From assembly GCA_003130875.1 (NCBI GenBank), contig QEXY01000118.1, forward strand, positions 1-54,056: a DNA stretch of 54,056 nucleotides, read 5' to 3'. Numbering within the stretch: position 1 is the stretch's first letter; the number at the start of each line of letters is the position of its first letter. Below, piece by piece: positions 25,096 through 34,207 of this stretch. Position numbers and translations under genes: made by a program. The stretch is from Ardenticatenia bacterium (GTDB lineage Bacteria > Chloroflexota > Anaerolineae > 4572-78 > NAK82). The notes under the pieces are model-generated. The model saw nothing but the letters and a program-made list of their open reading frames with translations, did not search any database and was not told where the DNA came from.

Positions 25096-26508
25096 TCAAG
25101 GCAGCGGCTGGTATTGGATGCCGGCCGCCTTCATCGCATCATACTGCTTGTTCCACATCTCTTTCTGGGCATCGCGGCCAAGGCGGTCGGTAATCTCCTC
25201 CCACTTCTCTGCCACTGCATCCAATGCCTCTTGGGGGCTCTTATTGCCTGCCAGGGCCTCCGTCAGCTCGAGGTCCAGTGTGTCCATATACTCTGCTGCG
25301 CCAGGGATCTGGAGCTCTGGGAAGCCATACTGCGCGGTCACCATAATTGCCGCCAGATAGTTCTTGGCAGTGGGCCACAAGCTCTGGAACTCCGCCGACT
25401 GGAAGTGGGAGATGCGATAGGGATCCAACGCCGTGCTCGGATCCTTAGTGATCGCCAAGCTGATATCAGGACGTGTGATGAACCCGATGAACTTGATGGC
25501 GGCATCCTTATGCTTGGAATCCTTGGGGATACCCAGTTGCCAGCCACCCGCCAGCATTGGGCGATGGACGATCTTGTCACCCCATTTCCAACCGGGCACC
25601 AGCGCGTAGCCGATGAGCCCTTTGACCTTCGACTCTTCGGCTAGATCGGCTGCCTTCCCCACGTCGGTCCACTGCTTGCCCATTGCCACGTCGCCATTGA
25701 TGATTGCCAGGCGCAGCTCGGTGTAACCGTGGTTCAGCGCACCAGTGGGCATGTAGGGCAACGCGTCGATCATGTTTTGCAACGCCATGACACCAGCCTT
25801 GGTGTTGATGAGGGGTTTCATCTCCTCATCGAAATAGACCCCTCCCATCGAGGCGAAGCGATCCAGGAACCACCAGTACATACGGCCGCGTTGCAGGTAC
25901 TCGTCGCAGCCGAATTCATTCTGGCCATCGTTGTCCCAATCCCATCCGGCGAAGAACTTGCACGTCTCCACGTATTCGTCCCACGTCCGGGGCACGCGCA
26001 ACTCCTTGCCGGTCTCTTTCATATATTTTTCCTGATACTCAGGGTTCTCGAAGGCCAGTCGGTTGTAGTAGAAAATGTTGAGGTCACCATCCCAAGTCAT
26101 CGCGTAGGTGACCCCACCCCATTTGTTGTAAATGTCGCGGAAGGCGGGAGCAACGTCATCGCGCTGCAGATCGACGCCGTTCTTCTCGGCGAGCGGCTCC
26201 AGGGGCTCCAAATAGCGGCTATAATCGGCAATCCAGGCGGGCATAAATTGGACCACATCATAAGCGCCTGTGCCGGCGGTGAATTCGGTCATCTGTTTCT
26301 CAAAAATGGCCTCCGGCGCCATTTCCACTACGTTGATTTTGATACCGAATTCCTTCTCAAACTGGTCGCGGAACATGTAGACGCCATTGGCATGGGGTAC
26401 TGCGTGGACAGCGACCGTGATCTCCTCAGGCTCAGCAGCCAGTGCCATCGGCGCCGAGACCAGCACCAGCGTCAGGACAACCAACATAACAAGGATCTTC
26501 TTGGTCAT
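25096..26508 (-). CDS. ABC sugar transporter solute-binding protein, family 1
   Basis: This 470-residue protein has a signal peptide (about residues 1-24, ending PMALAAEP) and the extracellular solute-binding protein family 1 fold: FRDQFEKEFGIKINVVEM, YDVVQFMPAWIADYSRYLEPLEP, YNKWGGVTYAMTWDGDLNIFYYNRLAFE, and a C-terminal helix bundle around WEEITDRLG. It captures sugars or polyols outside the cell. No lipobox is apparent, so it may be released or held by other means. The ATG is preceded by AAAGGAGGA. It is the first gene of the ABC operon: SBP, two permeases and URO-D-like, under a minus-strand promoter 150 bases upstream. Confidence 0.93.
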   Translation of the reverse strand: MTKKILVMLVVLTLVLVSAPMALAAEPEEITVAVHAVPHANGVYMFRDQFEKEFGIKINVVEMAPEAIFEKQMTEFTAGTGAYDVVQFMPAWIADYSRYLEPLEPLAEKNGVDLQRDDVAPAFRDIYNKWGGVTYAMTWDGDLNIFYYNRLAFENPEYQEKYMKETGKELRVPRTWDEYVETCKFFAGWDWDNDGQNEFGCDEYLQRGRMYWWFLDRFASMGGVYFDEEMKPLINTKAGVMALQNMIDALPYMPTGALNHGYTELRLAIINGDVAMGKQWTDVGKAADLAEESKVKGLIGYALVPGWKWGDKIVHRPMLAGGWQLGIPKDSKHKDAAIKFIGFITRPDISLAITKDPSTALDPYRISHFQSAEFQSLWPTAKNYLAAIMVTAQYGFPELQIPGAAEYMDTLDLELTEALAGNKSPQEALDAVAEKWEEITDRLGRDAQKEMWNKQYDAMKAAGIQYQPLP

Positions 26509-26659
26509 CGCTCATTCCTCCTTTGGAATTTTCATAGTCTGGGCCGCAACTTATTACGCGTGCTGCTGAACAAAATAGCGAGTCTGATTAAAAATGGAAC
26601 GGCTCTTCCTTCTCCGATCTCCCTCCTTTCTTGAGAAGCCAAGATCGACTCTCGAGCTT

Positions 26660-26687
26660 ATATTACCCGAATTACAGTTGATGTCAA
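26660..26687 (-). promoter_or_regulatory. Promoter of the ABC/URO-D operon
   Basis: On the minus strand consensus TTGACA (26682-26687) is 16 bases from TAATAT (26660-26665). The -35 box lies six bases from the target duplication of the MITE-like element. The -10 match is only four of six, so the exact start is uncertain. Confidence 0.55.
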
Positions 26688-26692
26688 ACCGA

Positions 26693-26792
26693 ATCTGGAG
26701 AGTGTTGAAAAACTCTTTAGTTACCCGTTTTATTGGCCCATTTTCCTATGAAAATCTGAGCGGTCAAGGGACTTTTTCAACACCCTCATCTG
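26693..26792. mobile_element. MITE-like element with target duplication
   Basis: A 90-base element (26698-26787) has terminal inverted repeats GAGAGTGTTGAAAAA at the left and the complement of GAGGGTGTTGAAAAA at the right (14 of 15 match). It is flanked by a direct repeat ATCTG at 26693-26697 and 26788-26792, as a transposase would leave. It has no coding capacity and contains a short internal inverted repeat (ATTTTC/GAAAAT). The parent insertion sequence is not in this window. Confidence 0.72.
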
Positions 26793-26816
26793 CCTCTAAA
26801 TACTAGTCATAATGAC

Positions 26817-26845
26817 TTGCCATAATACAAAACGTGTGCTATAAT
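26817..26845 (+). promoter_or_regulatory. Promoter of the Thr-Pro-rich gene pair
   Basis: TTGCCA (26817-26822) and TATAAT (26840-26845) are 17 bases apart. Transcription would start near 26852, leaving a leader of about 137 bases. I see no recognisable riboswitch in it. Confidence 0.75.
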
Positions 26846-26988
26846 GAAAATGATCTCTCGACCTTATGTCAGGAGGGTGTTTCCTGCAATCAGACAGGCA
26901 TAGACTGTAACCTCTGATAAGATGTGCCCCAGTTGGGATTGAGATGTCATGCGCAGTTAGGTCATAGAGCTGAAATGGGTGAAGGGCG

Positions 26989-27741
26989 GTGCTGGACCGT
27001 CTCAATCTCGAATTTCAGGATGTCCCGCCCAGGGATTGGAGACTGCTGATCAGTGTTCTGGTGATGGCCAATCTGGTCACATTGACCAGCTGCGGCTGGA
27101 TCGTGCTGAATCGAGTTTCTATCCCCCATGGGGTGCGTGGCCGCGTAATGGCTCAGCCCCTTGCCACCCGCACACCGTGGCCCACTTTCACACCCACTAT
27201 ACCCGTGACGCCCAGTCCAACCTATACGCGTATTCCCACGTGGACACCTTTCCACACTGTGACCCCAACACCCAGTGTGACTCCGACACCGACCGAAACA
27301 CCCCAACCACCCACGCCAGAGCGCATTGTGATGGACGCACCGCGGCCACCTACTCCCACATTCACTCCGACGCCTGCACACGATTTCATCGCTTCGGTGC
27401 GACAGCTGTCGCCGTGCGAGAACGAGGGGAAACATCATATTTTCATCCACGTGCGGGATAAGGAGGGACAGGGCATTCCTGGTGTGCGTGTGCACATCAC
27501 CTGGCCGGGAGGTGAGACATATGCCACGACCGGTCGTAAGCTGGAGGTCCACCCTGGATTCGTCGATTTCGCGATGTTTAAGGGCAGCTACACGTTGCAA
27601 CTGGCCGACCTGGATAGCGAGATAGTCGGGCCGTTGACGCCCGATATCCCACGTTCCGAGATGTGCGACAAGACAGGGAATCCGGTGGCCAATTCGATGT
27701 ACCATTACTCCTACGAGGTGGTGTTTCAGCAGGTGCGTTGA
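26989..27741 (+). CDS. Membrane-anchored Thr-Pro-rich protein
   Basis: This 250-residue protein has one hydrophobic helix (about 18-40, LLISVLVMANLVTLTSCGWIVL) that anchors it with the long part outside. A Thr-Pro-rich linker follows (about 60-127; repeats such as TPTPSVTPTPTETP), then a C-terminal beta domain (from about 130) with GIPGVRVHITWPGGETYATTGRK and YTLQLADLDSE, which resembles the carboxypeptidase-regulatory or Ig-like fold. Such linker-plus-domain proteins are a Chloroflexota habit. The ligand or partner is unknown. Start is GTG with GAAGGGCG close upstream. The next gene begins three bases after its stop, so the pair is cotranscribed. Confidence 0.72.
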   Translation: MLDRLNLEFQDVPPRDWRLLISVLVMANLVTLTSCGWIVLNRVSIPHGVRGRVMAQPLATRTPWPTFTPTIPVTPSPTYTRIPTWTPFHTVTPTPSVTPTPTETPQPPTPERIVMDAPRPPTPTFTPTPAHDFIASVRQLSPCENEGKHHIFIHVRDKEGQGIPGVRVHITWPGGETYATTGRKLEVHPGFVDFAMFKGSYTLQLADLDSEIVGPLTPDIPRSEMCDKTGNPVANSMYHYSYEVVFQQVR

Positions 27742-27744
27742 GAG

Positions 27745-29547
27745 ATGCCGGATTTCAAGCCGTGGCAATGGGTCGTGTTACTCACTTTGCTCGCCATAGT
27801 CAATGTGGTGGTGCTAGGCGGGCTGGGGGTGCTTATTCTCACCTATGACATCTGGGCCAACCCTCAATTGGAAATCGAGCGGAGTGGTGTCCCTTCTATG
27901 CCGAAGCCCAAGGCCGCTCTGCGCCCCACCTTCACTCCCACCTTCACCCCGCAGGTGTGGCCAACTCCGACGCATCCGCGCACCCCGACACCTGGACCAT
28001 CGCCTACTGCGACTTGGACGCCGTTGCCCACGCATACATTGTCACCTTTATTTGCTACGTCGCCCACTGCCACGCCGACTGTCACGTGCACTCCATCTCC
28101 TACATCGACGTGCACGCCCACACGCACGCCGGTGCCAACCCGTACACCCTTGCCTACTTGGACACCACTTCCGCTCGCGTCTTTAGTCGATTTGATCGCT
28201 ATGGCACCTTTTCCCACCACCTACACACCCACTCCCACGTTCACACCTACAGCCTCACCCACCATCACTGAGATACCCACAGCAACACCTACCGCTTCGT
28301 CCACTGCCACCAGCACGTCCACGCCTACGCGAACCGCATCACCTACTGCTACCGACACACCTACGCGCACGGAGACGCCCACTCCTACCCGAACGCTCAC
28401 GGCAACACCGACGGTCTCACCCACTGCTACTGATACGTCGACACCTACCGCGACATTCACCGCCCCCGCGACACCCGTGCCCACGGCGACATCGACCGCC
28501 TCACCCACCGCTACTGAGTCGCCTACGCCCACGTCCACACCCACGGCTGTTCGTAGTCTTTCACCCGCGCTAACGCCGACCCACATGCGCGAATCACTCA
28601 GGAATAGGCACGCAGGCGTTGCAGAGGCACGACCGATTGGGGCGGATATCATCACGATAAGTTGGCAGTCGATGCCCCGATCGCGGACCTATCGTCTCTA
28701 CAGCGATATGGGCAGTGGCTTCGGGATTTATGTGTTGCGAGCAGAGACGAAGGAGAACTCTTTTGTCGACACGTATTTGTGCCCGGCAATCTCTTACCGC
28801 TATCAGGTTGTCGCGTTGGATCACGAAGCTGAGACACCTCTGGCCGACCTAGTGATCATCACTCCACCGCAGCCTGCCTCGGCAAGTATTGGTAGTCGCA
28901 TGCTCATGACATTGCCCACTCCTACCCACGGTCCTATAACGGTCACACCAGCACCCACCCCACTCCCACCCGACACTGTCATCCTAGGCCTTCTCAGCGC
29001 CTCAGATCACATCGATGAGATCGAAGGTCATCTGATCATCGTCGGTGAAGTGCGCAATGACTCCAGTATGAGTGTCAGTGATGCAAGGGTGAGCCTCGTT
29101 CTCTACGATGCACAAGGTGTGTGCCAGGGGGAGATCGAGGGGAAGCCCGTGCTGAGCACCCTAGCACCGGGTGAGCGCACGCCTTTCATCCTGAAAGTAG
29201 AACCACCGAGCTCGGAAGTGCATTACAGCGTGCGAGCTACCGCGCGTGCCAAGAACGAAATGCGCACCAGCAGCACTTCAGTGTTACACGTCCTCAGCAC
29301 ACGTCGCTTTGAAGACGACATCGGTCTTTACCATGTGGCCGGCGTAGTGGCGAACAAAGGTGTACGTTATATCAAGCAAGCACGCGTGGTGGTTGTGCTC
29401 TACGACCGAGGAGATGGGGTGGTCAATGTGGGCTTCGGTTATCCCAGGCCTGCGGTCTTAGCACCGGGTGAGCGTGCTGAATTCGATGTCACGTTCACTT
29501 ATTATCCCAAGGTAGTTCGCCACACCGTGTTGGTAGTCACCGATTAG
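27745..29547 (+). CDS. Membrane-anchored Thr-Pro-rich protein with FxLYD-type domains
   Basis: This 600-residue protein has an N-terminal membrane helix (about 9-34), then a very long Thr-Pro-Ser tract (about 60-280, TPT/TAT/TRT repeats) and outer domains. Residues ~295-375 look like a fibronectin type III module ([31 protein letters not shown]). After a second short Thr-Pro linker come two related FxLYD-type beta domains: [12 protein letters not shown]-like text [20 protein letters not shown] with [10 protein letters not shown], and [20 protein letters not shown] with LYDRGDGVV. These domains occur in cell-surface proteins. The tract is likely O-glycosylated or an extended spacer (inference). 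ATG lies four bases after the previous gene. Confidence 0.76.
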   Translation: MPDFKPWQWVVLLTLLAIVNVVVLGGLGVLILTYDIWANPQLEIERSGVPSMPKPKAALRPTFTPTFTPQVWPTPTHPRTPTPGPSPTATWTPLPTHTLSPLFATSPTATPTVTCTPSPTSTCTPTRTPVPTRTPLPTWTPLPLASLVDLIAMAPFPTTYTPTPTFTPTASPTITEIPTATPTASSTATSTSTPTRTASPTATDTPTRTETPTPTRTLTATPTVSPTATDTSTPTATFTAPATPVPTATSTASPTATESPTPTSTPTAVRSLSPALTPTHMRESLRNRHAGVAEARPIGADIITISWQSMPRSRTYRLYSDMGSGFGIYVLRAETKENSFVDTYLCPAISYRYQVVALDHEAETPLADLVIITPPQPASASIGSRMLMTLPTPTHGPITVTPAPTPLPPDTVILGLLSASDHIDEIEGHLIIVGEVRNDSSMSVSDARVSLVLYDAQGVCQGEIEGKPVLSTLAPGERTPFILKVEPPSSEVHYSVRATARAKNEMRTSSTSVLHVLSTRRFEDDIGLYHVAGVVANKGVRYIKQARVVVVLYDRGDGVVNVGFGYPRPAVLAPGERAEFDVTFTYYPKVVRHTVLVVTD

Positions 29548-29643
29548 TAGCCTCAGTCTCTAGCGCCGAATCGATATCCTGCCGATGTGATCTCCAGTGC
29601 ATGTCCACCGGTCGCCGACATGTTCGGGGATGGTCCTCAGAAT

Positions 29644-29698
29644 CTCTATGATCGGACCAGAAGGTCACAAACAAACGTCCTGAGACCATAGAGTTTTT
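29644..29698 (+). terminator. Terminator of the Thr-Pro gene pair
   Basis: The outer stem CTCTATGATC (29644-29653) / GACCATAGAG (29684-29693) has one mismatch, an inner hairpin GACC-AGAA-GGTC (29655-29666), and a TTTTT run at 29694-29698. It lies 97 bases past the stop of the second Thr-Pro gene. Confidence 0.75.
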
Positions 29699-29783
29699 CA
29701 GCCACCGTACCGCGATGTGACCCTAAGGGTATCCCAGTTATACGAGTTGCATCACTGAAGACATTCGAGAAATTTTGGATGCA

Positions 29784-29812
29784 TTGACGCGGCCAGACAG
29801 CGATAGTATAAT
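29784..29812 (+). promoter_or_regulatory. Promoter of the kinase/phosphatase operon
   Basis: TTGACG (29784-29789) and consensus TATAAT (29807-29812) are 17 bases apart, giving a start near 29819, 42 bases before the ATG at 29861. Confidence 0.8.
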
Positions 29813-29860
29813 GGCGGCCATACTGAATAACGCGCAGCTCACAGCATAAAAGCGATTTTT

Positions 29861-31816
29861 ATGGAGACTCTCAAGCTTCAGCCTGAGCAAAGCGGACAAC
29901 GCAAGGCGATGAGCGCCACGCTGCCTCCTGGCACCGTTCTACAGGGGCGCTATCAAATCATTAAGGTGATTGGCTTGGGAGGCATGGGAGCCGTCTATCA
30001 GGTGCGCGACAGGCATTTCCAGGCAGCGCAACGTCTCTGCGCTCTAAAGGAAATGATTGTCAACACCAGTGATCCGTCCAAGCGCCGCCTTGCTGCCCAG
30101 ATTTTCGAGCGTGAGGCGAACATCCTGGCTGCGCTTAATCACCCTTCTATCCCCAAGATCCACGATTACTTCACCCATGAGGACCGGCACTATCTCGTGC
30201 TGGAATTCGTGGAAGGTATGGATCTTGAGGCGGTGTTGCGTGTCGTGCGTGCACCGTTGCCGGCCGAACGCGTCGTCGATTGGGCGATCCAGATTTGTGA
30301 CGTTTTAACCTATCTTCATGGTCACGAACCGCCCATTGTATTCCGCGACCTAAAGCCTTCTAACATTATGGTGCGTCCCTCCAATCAGATTGCATTGGTT
30401 GACTTTGGCATTGCACGCACGATCAACGTGGGAGATAGGGGGACTATGATCGGGACAGAAGGCTATTCACCCCCCGAACAGTATCGGGGTGTTGCTAGCC
30501 CACAAGGAGATATCTACGCGCTGGGTGCCACGATGCACCATCTCTTGACACGCCGTGACCCACGCTTGCACCCGCCTTTCACCTTTGCCGAAGAGCCCCC
30601 CAGTCGCGTGAACCCTTCGGTATCCAAAGAGTTAGAAGCCATCATCATGAAAGCGCTGGAATACGATCCAACGGTGCGCTACAGCTCCGCTGAGGAAATG
30701 AAAACAGCACTGCTGCGTTGTTGTGCCGTCTCGCAATCTTCAGCCAACATCTTGGCTTCCCTGCACATCCCTGTGTCCGTTGACCATCGCTTAGATGCAA
30801 AAGCATCTTCTCTCGAACCGCAAGTTGGCCAAGGTGTTGCAGTCTTGACGGGTCAATCCATTATGCCTATATGGCAATTTCGCTGCGAGGACGAGGTACG
30901 TTCATCTCCCGTGGTTGTCGACGGGGTTCTCTATGTGGGATGTTACGATAATAATTTGTATGCACTGAACGCCAGGACAGGCGAGTTCCTGTGGAAGTAT
31001 GCCACTGACGGAGGCATTGCCGCGACACCCTGTATCTGGAAGGACCGTGTTCTGTTCGGTTCTGAGGATCGTATCTTCTACGCTGTTTCCGCTCGCTCGG
31101 GTCGCATCCTATGGACCTGTCCCACCGAAGGCCGCATCCGGTCATCGGCTCGGGTGGAATTGGAACACGCCTTCTTCGGATCTGACGACCGGCGTCTGTA
31201 TGCAGTGAATGCCCACAACGGTCAGGTGGTATGGCGCTTCGAGGCCCTTGAAACCATTCGTTCCTCGCCAGCTATTGGGGACGAGATGGTGTACGTGGGC
31301 AGTGATGATCATCACCTGTATGCCGTTGACTTACAGACAGGGCGTCAACGCTGGAAGTTTCGCACCAATCGCAACATTATTTCCAGCCCAGTTCTGCACA
31401 ACGGCCTGGTCGTCTTTGGGTCGATGGATTGGAACGTTTACGCTCTGGATGAGCACTCCGGCTGGTCGGTATGGCGTTTTCGCACCGATCATGTGGTGGT
31501 CGGATCGCCTCGGGTTATGGGGGAGGTCGTGTACATTGGTTCCGCAGACGGTTATCTCTATGCGCTGGAACTCGGCAATGGTCGTTTGGTTTGGAAGTTC
31601 AATACTGGTAATCAGGTGGTCTCCACACCCGCTGTGACGGAGAAGAGCGTGTACATCAGCACGCTGGGAGGGGATATCATCAGCGTGAACCGGAAGACGG
31701 GCAAAGAGCAATGGCGGTTCAAGACAGGAGCGCCTGTTCCCTCTTCGCCCTGTGTATATGAAGATGCGGTCTATGTAGGCTCCAATGATCATTACGTGTA
31801 TGCACTCCCCGTATAA
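29861..31816 (+). CDS. Ser/Thr protein kinase fused to an eight-repeat PQQ-type propeller
   Basis: This 651-residue cytosolic protein has an N-terminal Hanks-type kinase domain (about 30-295) and a C-terminal beta-propeller (about 325-651). In the kinase, the Gly-rich loop is GLGGMG (38-43), the ATP-binding Lys is at 63 (ALKEM), catalytic Asp163 is in FRDLKPSN (Phe replaces His of HRD) and DFG is at 181-183; EGYSPPEQY is the activation-segment end. The propeller has eight regular units of about 40 residues, each ending near YALD-x-x-TG-x-x-xW, as in PQQ/BamB/YncE-type propellers. No membrane helix lies between the domains. It heads an operon with a PP2C, a VWA and an FHA protein. Confidence 0.9.
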   Translation: METLKLQPEQSGQRKAMSATLPPGTVLQGRYQIIKVIGLGGMGAVYQVRDRHFQAAQRLCALKEMIVNTSDPSKRRLAAQIFEREANILAALNHPSIPKIHDYFTHEDRHYLVLEFVEGMDLEAVLRVVRAPLPAERVVDWAIQICDVLTYLHGHEPPIVFRDLKPSNIMVRPSNQIALVDFGIARTINVGDRGTMIGTEGYSPPEQYRGVASPQGDIYALGATMHHLLTRRDPRLHPPFTFAEEPPSRVNPSVSKELEAIIMKALEYDPTVRYSSAEEMKTALLRCCAVSQSSANILASLHIPVSVDHRLDAKASSLEPQVGQGVAVLTGQSIMPIWQFRCEDEVRSSPVVVDGVLYVGCYDNNLYALNARTGEFLWKYATDGGIAATPCIWKDRVLFGSEDRIFYAVSARSGRILWTCPTEGRIRSSARVELEHAFFGSDDRRLYAVNAHNGQVVWRFEALETIRSSPAIGDEMVYVGSDDHHLYAVDLQTGRQRWKFRTNRNIISSPVLHNGLVVFGSMDWNVYALDEHSGWSVWRFRTDHVVVGSPRVMGEVVYIGSADGYLYALELGNGRLVWKFNTGNQVVSTPAVTEKSVYISTLGGDIISVNRKTGKEQWRFKTGAPVPSSPCVYEDAVYVGSNDHYVYALPV

Positions 31817-31910
31817 AGCGCATTGGGCGTGTCGTCTCCTGTTCAGGTTCGACGTCGCTCGTTTGTTGTGCATCATTGTGCCAGATTGAGGACAAGGGTT
31901 TCTTGATGCG

Positions 31911-32807
31911 ATGAGCTTCTCTTCTCAAGACTCTACTATCTCCCAAGGGGAATATAGTGATAGAGCCATTCCTGTTAAACGCAGAGCCTCTCAAGGGGTG
32001 TCTAGCGAGTTGAAACCTGCGATCGTGCGAACTGCACCGCGCGGATTAACCGTTGTCCAGAACTCTCACATCGGGCGGGTGCGACAACACAATGAAGACG
32101 CATGGTTGGTGCTGGATTTGAGCTATCGGGAGAACGATGCTCACGTGATGGTTGCTCTGCTCATTCTGGCCGACGGGATGGGCGGTCATGCAAGTGGGGA
32201 TCTGGCAAGTGCGTTGGCGGCTCGCACGGCTGCCGCCTGTGTGATGCAGGATATCATGCCGTCTTACCTCTCGCCCGAAGTGGCAGGTACTCCGCATTAT
32301 TCCCTTCACGAGGCGCTGGTGCACGCGGTACAGGTTGCCAACGAGACCGTGTACCGCAATCTCCCTCACGCCGGTACGACCTTGACTATGGCCCTGGTGC
32401 TTGGCCGGAAAGCTTACGTGGCCCATGTGGGCGACAGTCGAGCGTATGTGCTCGAAAATGGCACCTTGCGGCGCATCACTCGAGATCATTCGCTCGCAGC
32501 GCGGCTTGTGGAAACCGGACAGACTATTTCCGAAGAGATGGTGGGCCAGCGTAACATTCTGTACCGAGCTGTTGGTCATAGCAATACAATCGAAGTGGAC
32601 ACGTACACCGAATCGCTCTTCGATGGCAGTTGCCTGTTACTGTGCAGTGATGGTCTATGGTCCAAAATGTCCGATGCGGAGATCGCGGAGGTGCTCATGG
32701 GCGAGACCGATGCGCAATTTGCCGTCAACAAGCTGATCGCCATGGCAAACGAGCGCGGTGGCGAGGACAACATCACGGTGATCCTTGCTGTGTGCAACGA
32801 AGGTTGA
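31911..32807 (+). CDS. PP2C-family Ser/Thr phosphatase
   Basis: This 298-residue protein has the PP2C catalytic motifs: RQHNEDAW (metal-binding region), ADGMGGHASGDLAS, YVAHVGDSRAYVLENG, CSDGLWSKMSDAEI and GGEDNITVIL. The metal-binding Asp residues are in place, so it should be an active Mn/Mg phosphatase. The first ~45 residues are polar and variable, with no membrane segment. It is the natural counterpart of the kinase 94 bases upstream and would reverse its phosphorylations. The start at ATG 31911 lacks a strong ribosome site (GACAAGG further upstream); an internal start is possible but less likely given the extension. Confidence 0.93.
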   Translation: MSFSSQDSTISQGEYSDRAIPVKRRASQGVSSELKPAIVRTAPRGLTVVQNSHIGRVRQHNEDAWLVLDLSYRENDAHVMVALLILADGMGGHASGDLASALAARTAAACVMQDIMPSYLSPEVAGTPHYSLHEALVHAVQVANETVYRNLPHAGTTLTMALVLGRKAYVAHVGDSRAYVLENGTLRRITRDHSLAARLVETGQTISEEMVGQRNILYRAVGHSNTIEVDTYTESLFDGSCLLLCSDGLWSKMSDAEIAEVLMGETDAQFAVNKLIAMANERGGEDNITVILAVCNEG

Positions 32808-32872
32808 GATGACAATGCCGATGGGGTGTCCAGCCGAGCCATTGGGAAGGGATCGGCAAAAGGAGACTGTTG

Positions 32873-34207
32873 ATGCCCATGTCCTACGCAAGTGACCGAG
32901 GAACGCAGCCTATTGAACAGGTCGGCTCGGTATTTCGTCTCCGAGCGATCAGAAGTCACGAATACTTGCCAGCACGTGCTGAAGAACAGGCCTATTATGT
33001 GCTCCTAAGCGTGGCAGTGCGACAGGACCTGCCCTATGAGCGCATGCCTTTGAACCTCTGCCTTGTTCTGGACCGCAGCACGTCTATGAGCGGGGTTCGA
33101 CTCCAGGCGGTACGTGAGGGAGTTCAATACATTGTCGATCATATTTCCTCGGATGATGTCCTGAGTATTGTTGTATTTAACGACCGCGCTGAAGTGTTGT
33201 TATCTTCTCAAAGAAACACCGACCGCGCCCGAGTCCGGGCTATCGTGAGCACAATACAGCCGGCTGGTGGCACAGAGCTGCTGCAGGGGCTGGGAGCCGG
33301 CATACGCGAAGTGATGCGCGGCAAAAGCGAGCGCTCGCTCAATCACCTCATCCTCCTGACAGATGGGCATACCTACGGCGATGAGCAAGGCTGCCTGGAA
33401 ATGGCGAAATGGGCTGGCCAAAATCATATCGGTATGACCTTGATGGGTCTTGGCGAAGACTGGAACGAGGCTCTTCTGGATCAAATGGCGGCTCTATCCG
33501 GTGGACGTTCGATTTACATTGATTCGCCGCGCAAGGTCGTGGAGGCGTTTGGGCAGATTGTCAATCTCTTGTCTGGAGCGGCTTCCCGCCAGTCTCAGTT
33601 GCATATTACGCTGGGACCTTCGGTGACGTTGCACGAGATGTTTCAGATTACACCCGAAATCCAGCGGGTACTCGTTGTCTCCACGGAGCGAGGTCACGCA
33701 GCCGAGTTGGGGTTGTTGGGTAGAGATTCGGGACGTGAGCTCTTGATGGAGTTTCGCGTGCGTGACCTGAAACCTGGTGTGCAGATGATTGCCTCCTTGG
33801 ATGTGGAGCTTGTAGCGCCGGGTGGCATCGTCTCAGGTCAGTTGTGTCGCGAACAAATCACGTTGAACGTTGAAGGCTTCTCATTGGAAGCTCCCGATGC
33901 ACCACTTATCTCGAGCTCTAAGATACCAACTGCCATTCCCAATGCACTGACCCGGGTCGTCCTGTTTAAAATGCACGAGAGGGCAATTGCCGACCTGGAG
34001 GCAGGTCGGATTGATGCCGCCACGCAACGTCTGGAAACAATGGCCAGCCGACTGGCAGCGATTGGTGAGACGGAGCTCGCGCGTGTGGCGATGCTGGAAG
34101 CAGGTCAGCTGGCACACACGGGGATGTTATCCCCTGAGGGGCGGAAGAAGATCCATTACGGCACACGGGCACTGTCACTGACTTCTCGAGGCAAGGACCA
34201 TGATTGA
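32873..34207 (+). CDS. VWA domain protein of the kinase operon
   Basis: This 444-residue cytosolic protein has a von Willebrand A domain (about 60-240) with a MIDAS-type DRSTSM in LNLCLVLDRSTSM, then GGTELLQGL and LILLTDGHTYGD. The next ~100 residues form a beta-rich segment (LHITLGPSVTLHEMF) and the C-terminal ~100 residues are helical (KMHERAIADLEAG, LAAIGETELARVAMLEAG). The VWA domain would bind partner proteins through the metal site. I chose ATG at 32873, preceded by AGGAGA, over the TTG one codon earlier. It overlaps the FHA gene by eight bases and so is translationally coupled. Confidence 0.88.
   Translation: MPMSYASDRGTQPIEQVGSVFRLRAIRSHEYLPARAEEQAYYVLLSVAVRQDLPYERMPLNLCLVLDRSTSMSGVRLQAVREGVQYIVDHISSDDVLSIVVFNDRAEVLLSSQRNTDRARVRAIVSTIQPAGGTELLQGLGAGIREVMRGKSERSLNHLILLTDGHTYGDEQGCLEMAKWAGQNHIGMTLMGLGEDWNEALLDQMAALSGGRSIYIDSPRKVVEAFGQIVNLLSGAASRQSQLHITLGPSVTLHEMFQITPEIQRVLVVSTERGHAAELGLLGRDSGRELLMEFRVRDLKPGVQMIASLDVELVAPGGIVSGQLCREQITLNVEGFSLEAPDAPLISSSKIPTAIPNALTRVVLFKMHERAIADLEAGRIDAATQRLETMASRLAAIGETELARVAMLEAGQLAHTGMLSPEGRKKIHYGTRALSLTSRGKDHD

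Larger units (their letters stand above)
26509..26988. other. Intergenic region with divergent promoters and a MITE-like element
   Basis: This 480-base gap has no gene. It holds the leader (about 150 bases) and promoter of the ABC operon to the left, a 90-bp transposon-like element in the middle, and a promoter plus 137-base leader of the Thr-Pro-rich gene pair to the right. The region is richer in A/T than its neighbours. Confidence 0.65.
29548..29860. other. Intergenic region, terminator and kinase promoter
   Basis: No gene is seen in this 313-base gap. A compound terminator (29644-29698) ends the Thr-Pro gene pair, and the promoter of the kinase operon lies at 29784-29812. The remaining sequence has nothing I can name. 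Confidence 0.6.

Noticed and set aside
26962-27768. Minus-strand 268-codon frame opposite the first Thr-Pro gene
   Set aside because: No homology or ribosome site; the plus strand gene has a membrane helix, linker and beta domain and a promoter.
27864-28655. Minus-strand frames rich in Val-Gly repeats opposite the Thr-Pro tract
   Set aside because: They are the complement of the Thr-Pro codons and have no independent support.
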